Shown here one piece after another: positions 61,158 to 64,000 of a stretch of DNA of 64,000 nt. Under the pieces are notes generated by a model that had not been told where the DNA came from, ran no database searches, and worked only from the letters and a program-made list of their open reading frames with translations. The translations under genes and the position numbers were made by a program. The stretch spans positions 3,534,001 to 3,598,000 of the forward strand of contig NC_015312.1 in the NCBI RefSeq assembly GCF_000196675.2, read 5' to 3'. Source of the DNA: Pseudonocardia benzenivorans CB1190 (GTDB lineage: Bacteria > Actinomycetota > Actinomycetes > Mycobacteriales > Pseudonocardiaceae). The first letter of the stretch is position 1. The number at the start of each line of letters is the position of its first letter.

Positions 61158-62443
61158 TGGACCGCCTGGGCGTCGAACCGCTCGCGGAAGGTCTCCAGCG
61201 CCGCGGCCCGGCGCGTCGGGATGTGCTCGGTGGGCGGCAGCGTCGGCCGGTAGTTCCGCAGCAGCCTGCGCGCCACCGTCACCCGGTGCACCTCGTCGGG
61301 GCCGTCGTAGATCCGGGCCGCGCGGGCCCACCGGTACATCTGCTCGAGTGGCATGTCGGTGGAGAACCCCAGCGACCCGTGGACCTGGATGGCGCGGTCG
61401 ATGACGTCGTGCAGCACCGCCGCCCCGTAGTACTTGATCATGGCGATCTCGGTGCGCGCCGCCGAGGCGCCGACCTGGTCGATCGTCCACGCGGCCTTGA
61501 GGGTGAGCAGCCGCGCGGCCTCGATCGCGGCGGCGCTGTCGGCCACCCAGTTCTGCACGGTCTGCTTGTCGGCCAGCGGACCGCCGTGGACGTCGACGCT
61601 GACCGCGCGCTCGCAGAGCATGTCGAACGCGCGGCGGCACACCCCGATCCAGCGCATGCAGTGGTGGATGCGCCCGGGGCCCAGCCGCTTCTGCGCCAAC
61701 GTGAACGCCTCGCCGCGGCCACCCAGCAGGTTCTCGGCCGGCACCCGCACGTCGTGGTAGCCGACCTCGGCGTGCGACCACACCGGCATGTCGTGGTTCG
61801 GGTCGTTCATCAGGCCGAGCTCGCGGACCTCGATCCCGGGCGCAGTCGTCGGCACGATGATCATCGACATCCGGTGGTAGGGGTCGGCGTCGGGATCGGT
61901 CACCGCCATGACGATGTGGAAGTCGCTGCGCCCGGCGTTGCCGACGCACCATTTGCGGCCCTCGATCACCCACTCCCCGCCCTCCTCACCGCCCTCCAGC
62001 CGCGCCGACGTCGTGAGCTGGCGCGGGTCGGACCCGGTGCCCTGCTCGGTCATCGCGAACGCGCTGAGCAGCTCGCCGTCGAGCAGCGGGCGCATCCACC
62101 GCTCGCGCTGCGCGGGCGTGCCGGCGACGGCGATCAGCTCGGCGTTTCCCGAGTCGGGGGCCTGGCAGCCGAAGACGAACGGGGCCAGCTCACTGGTCCC
62201 CAGTACCTCGTGCAGCAGGCCGAGCTTGAGCTGCCCGTAACCCTGCCCGCCGAGCTCGGGATCGAGGTGCGCGGCCCACAGACCGTTGGCCTTGACCTGC
62301 TCCTGCAGCGGCGCGGCGACGCGACGGAACCCTTCGTGGTCGAGGTCGAGCACCTCCAGCGGGTAGATCTCGTCACGGACGAACTCCCGGGCCCAGGTCA
62401 GCTTCTCCTCGAAGCCGGGATCCGTGGCGAAGTCCCACGCCAT
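61154..62443 (-). CDS. Acyl-CoA dehydrogenase (ACAD10/11-like)
   Basis: A 429-residue acyl-CoA dehydrogenase: LWAAHLDPELGGQGYGQLKL, SAFAMTEQGTGSDPRQLTTS (FAD contact), VIEGRKWCVGNAGRSDFHIV, GGRGEAFTLAQKRLGPGRIHHC, and QVHGSLGFSTDMPLEQMYRWA with ARIYDGPDEVHRVTVARR. This longer class, with the GRIHH region, is the one paired with APH-type kinases. It starts at ATG with AAGGAGA 7 bases upstream and is the first gene of the eight-gene cluster. Confidence 0.93.
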   Translation of the reverse strand: MAWDFATDPGFEEKLTWAREFVRDEIYPLEVLDLDHEGFRRVAAPLQEQVKANGLWAAHLDPELGGQGYGQLKLGLLHEVLGTSELAPFVFGCQAPDSGNAELIAVAGTPAQRERWMRPLLDGELLSAFAMTEQGTGSDPRQLTTSARLEGGEEGGEWVIEGRKWCVGNAGRSDFHIVMAVTDPDADPYHRMSMIIVPTTAPGIEVRELGLMNDPNHDMPVWSHAEVGYHDVRVPAENLLGGRGEAFTLAQKRLGPGRIHHCMRWIGVCRRAFDMLCERAVSVDVHGGPLADKQTVQNWVADSAAAIEAARLLTLKAAWTIDQVGASAARTEIAMIKYYGAAVLHDVIDRAIQVHGSLGFSTDMPLEQMYRWARAARIYDGPDEVHRVTVARRLLRNYRPTLPPTEHIPTRRAAALETFRERFDAQAVQ

Positions 62444-62536
62444 CGATGTCTCCTTCCGTCGCGGCGGAGCCGGGCGGCCCCGCGGCGACGGTAGGGACGC
62501 GGCCGCGGCCGGGGCGACGGCCCGACCGGCGACCGG

Positions 62537-62552
62537 TTGGAGGTCACTCCAA
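62537..62552. promoter_or_regulatory. Palindrome upstream of the catabolic cluster
   Basis: TTGGAG-GTCA-CTCCAA is a perfect inverted repeat about 95 bases upstream of the acyl-CoA dehydrogenase start, overlapping the stop of the preceding coiled-coil gene. It could be a terminator or a regulator site. Confidence 0.35.
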
Positions 62553-63656
62553 GGACTCGGCCGCCGCGCGGCCGCCGCCCAGGGTGGCGACGAGCAGTGC
62601 ACGCAGGTCGTCGGGCAGGGCGCGCTCCCGCGCCAGTGCCAGCTCGGCGCGCAGCTCGTCACGTTCCCGGCGCAGCGCGTCGCGCTCCGCGGCCACGTGC
62701 ACGGACCCCTTCTGGGCGGCCCGCAGCTCGTCGAGCTCGCGGCGGGCCGCGTCGCGCTCGGCGCGCAGCCGGGCCGCGTCGGCCGCGGCGTCGGCGTACC
62801 GCGCCGCGGCGTCGGCAACCGCGGCGGCGCGCGCGTCCCGCTCCCGGGCCAGCTCTGCGGCCGCCGCCGCCGCGCCCGCGGCCGCGGCGGCGGCCTCACC
62901 GCGGGCGGCCGCGGCGGCGTCGCGCGCATCGTCGACCTGCGCGCGCAGCGCGTCGACCTCGGCCTGCCACTCCGCCGCCCGGCGCGTGGCGGCATCGCGT
63001 TCGGTCTCGGCCCGCTCGGCGCGGACGGCCGAGTCACGGGCCTGACGCTCGGCCTCGACACGGCCGTGCTCCGCTGCCGCCGCGGCGTCGTCGGCGGCGG
63101 CGCGTGCGGCCGTGGCCTCGTCGGCGCGCTGGCGCGCGGCGCCCAGCTCCTCCGTGGCCTCGATCGCCTGCCGCGCCGCCGCCGCCGCGCGGCCCACGGC
63201 GTCGGCGCGCTCCCGGTCGGCCTGTTCGGCGTGCTCGCGGCTGCGTCGCGCGGCCCGTTCGGCCTCCTCGCGGGCCTGCTCGGCGGCGGCCCGGGCCGCC
63301 GTTGCCGCGGCGGTCTCCCGGTTGGCGGTCTCGACGGCCGCGACGGCGTGTGCCTCGACCTCGTCGAGGCGGGTGCCGATCGCGGCCAGCGCCTCGGTCA
63401 GCGCCGTGACGGGTCCCTGGAGAGCGGCGACGTGCTCGCGGAGCCGGTCGGCGTCGAGCGCGAACCCCGCGCTCGGCGCGTCCAGGCCGAGTGCGCCGAG
63501 GGCCTCGCGTTCGGCCCGGGCCATCTGCGCACAGGTGCGGCCGCCCTCCCAGCGGGTGTCGCGACAGAAGGACCGGGGCCGTCCGCCCTGGGGCCCCGGG
63601 GGTGGCAGCTCCGCCCGGCATCGGCTGTACCCGCACCTGACCTGCTCGTCGATCAC
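62544..63656 (-). CDS. Zinc-head coiled-coil protein (plasmid KfrA-like architecture)
   Basis: A 370-residue protein. The head has Cys in CGYSRCRAELPPPG and RSFCRDTRWEGGRTC (four Cys spaced as a zinc site, residues 8, 13, 31, 42), followed by about 300 residues of continuous Ala/Glu/Arg coiled coil (residues 60-350; for instance EAERAARRSREHAEQADRE). It resembles KfrA-type plasmid partition accessory proteins in architecture only. It diverges from a tyrosine recombinase gene; the AT-rich spacer holds repeats that may be its binding sites. GTG start. Confidence 0.8.
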   Translation of the reverse strand: MIDEQVRCGYSRCRAELPPPGPQGGRPRSFCRDTRWEGGRTCAQMARAEREALGALGLDAPSAGFALDADRLREHVAALQGPVTALTEALAAIGTRLDEVEAHAVAAVETANRETAAATAARAAAEQAREEAERAARRSREHAEQADRERADAVGRAAAAARQAIEATEELGAARQRADEATAARAAADDAAAAAEHGRVEAERQARDSAVRAERAETERDAATRRAAEWQAEVDALRAQVDDARDAAAAARGEAAAAAAGAAAAAAELARERDARAAAVADAAARYADAAADAARLRAERDAARRELDELRAAQKGSVHVAAERDALRRERDELRAELALARERALPDDLRALLVATLGGGRAAAESLE

Positions 63657-63665
63657 CGCCGGACC

Positions 63666-63753
63666 GTAACTGTTGGAGTTTCATAAACCACGTAACTGGT
63701 TCGGCGTTTCAAAACTGAATCTCTCCTGCCAACGAAACCATCGTTTCGTTGGC
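63666..63753. repeat. AT-rich intergenic repeats (possible operator/partition site)
   Basis: Two imperfect direct repeats (63666-63689 and 63692-63717) begin GTAACTG and share GTTTCA and AAAC. An 11-base perfect inverted repeat follows: GCCAACGAAAC (63728-63738) and GTTTCGTTGGC (63743-63753) with loop CATC. GTTTC occurs four times in this region (on either strand), which is visibly lower in GC than the genes on both sides. Confidence 0.6.
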
Positions 63754-63804
63754 GCACCGGCGTGGCGCGACGATCCGGCCGCGTCGCCGGGCGAGGATCG
63801 ACCC

Positions 63805-64000
63805 GTGATCGACGACCCCCTGCTCGTGCTGGAAGCCGGCGCCGCGCCGGCACCCGGCCACGCACCCGCGACCGTCGAGACACCCGAGTGGCCCGGCGTC
63901 ACCGACCCCGACGTCCTGCGGGCGCAGCTGCTCGACTGGTTCGCGCAGTACGACAACGCGGGCACCCGGCGGACCTACGCCTACGCGTTGGGGCTGCCCG
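63805..64000 (+). CDS. Tyrosine recombinase/integrase, N-terminal part (runs off the right edge)
   Basis: The first 65 codons are present. After a Pro/Ala-rich head, TDPDVLRAQLLDWFAQYDNA and GTRRTYAYALGLP match the SAM-like core-binding domain that precedes the catalytic domain of tyrosine recombinases. The catalytic Arg-His-Tyr lie outside the window. It diverges from the zinc-head coiled-coil gene over the repeat-bearing spacer, and suggests that an integrated element continues to the right. GTG start. Confidence 0.75.
   Translation, partial: MIDDPLLVLEAGAAPAPGHAPATVETPEWPGVTDPDVLRAQLLDWFAQYDNAGTRRTYAYALGLP

Overview
The window is a high-GC actinobacterial chromosome segment. It carries a mycothiol ligase (mshC), the Arc/Mpa proteasomal ATPase with a Gln-Tyr-Leu tail, several luciferase-like (LLM) flavin/F420-type oxidoreductases, a long-form HisG, many GTG starts and many leaderless promoters. 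The order arc - trmI - RecB-like nuclease - hisG - hisE - metH - PAC2 - mshC matches, as I recall it, the mpa-mshC region of Mycobacterium tuberculosis. The overall gene content suggests Pseudonocardia or a close relative; that genus call is an inference.

Layout. 1-7.3 kb is accessory: an SDR and MarR pair sharing an operator-like motif, an IS110-family element, an AraC regulator, a VOC protein, a large LuxR-type (LAL) ATPase regulator, an unrecognised protein and a YceI protein. 7.4-22 kb is the conserved core: arc, trmI, a RecB/Cas4-like Fe-S nuclease, a thioesterase, hisG/hisE, a HAD phosphatase, metH, PAC2, an MFS permease, DUF2237 and mshC. 22-29 kb holds an MFS permease coupled to a small zinc protein, then a VWA + MoxR/Mg-chelatase-like AAA+ pair. 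The 3' end of the VWA gene is duplicated on the far side of a 2.2-kb lower-GC insertion that carries one gene, a five-blade tachylectin-like propeller fused to an N,N-dimethylformamidase-like domain. 29-38 kb holds DinB, an L,D-transpeptidase beside a BlaI/M56 sensor pair with a clear palindrome at the repressor start, a DHA2 MFS pump, an LLM enzyme, a CrtU-like carotenoid oxidoreductase and a family-A DNA polymerase.

38-49 kb holds a secreted SGNH hydrolase, polyamine genes (ornithine-decarboxylase-like, and a fused AdoMet decarboxylase-spermidine synthase), a pyridoxamine-oxidase-fold protein, two overlapping acyl-CoA dehydrogenases, a succinate-semialdehyde-type dehydrogenase, and a complete CbiM-PDGLE-CbiQ-CbiO cobalt/nickel transporter. 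49-52.6 kb holds SPFH and NfeD membrane proteins, DUF3097 and an unrecognised leaderless gene.

52.6-62.4 kb is an eight-gene minus-strand cluster: acyl-CoA dehydrogenase, APH-type kinase, LLM enzyme, acyl-CoA synthetase, alpha/beta hydrolase, SDR, second LLM enzyme, GAF/PucR regulator. Read together, these enzymes could turn a cyclic ketone or alcohol into a lactone, a hydroxy acid, its CoA ester, and then remove the hydroxyl through a phosphorylated intermediate. The right edge (62.5-64 kb) holds a zinc-plus-coiled-coil protein divergent from the start of a tyrosine recombinase, separated by an AT-rich, repeat-bearing spacer; this looks like the edge of a plasmid-like or integrated element.

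The signals I rate highest are the flanking-repeat mini-island with its fusion gene, the catabolic cluster, the IS110 left-end RNA candidate with a guide-like match to the right end, the L,D-transpeptidase/BlaI/M56 unit, and the recombinase/coiled-coil intergenic repeats.
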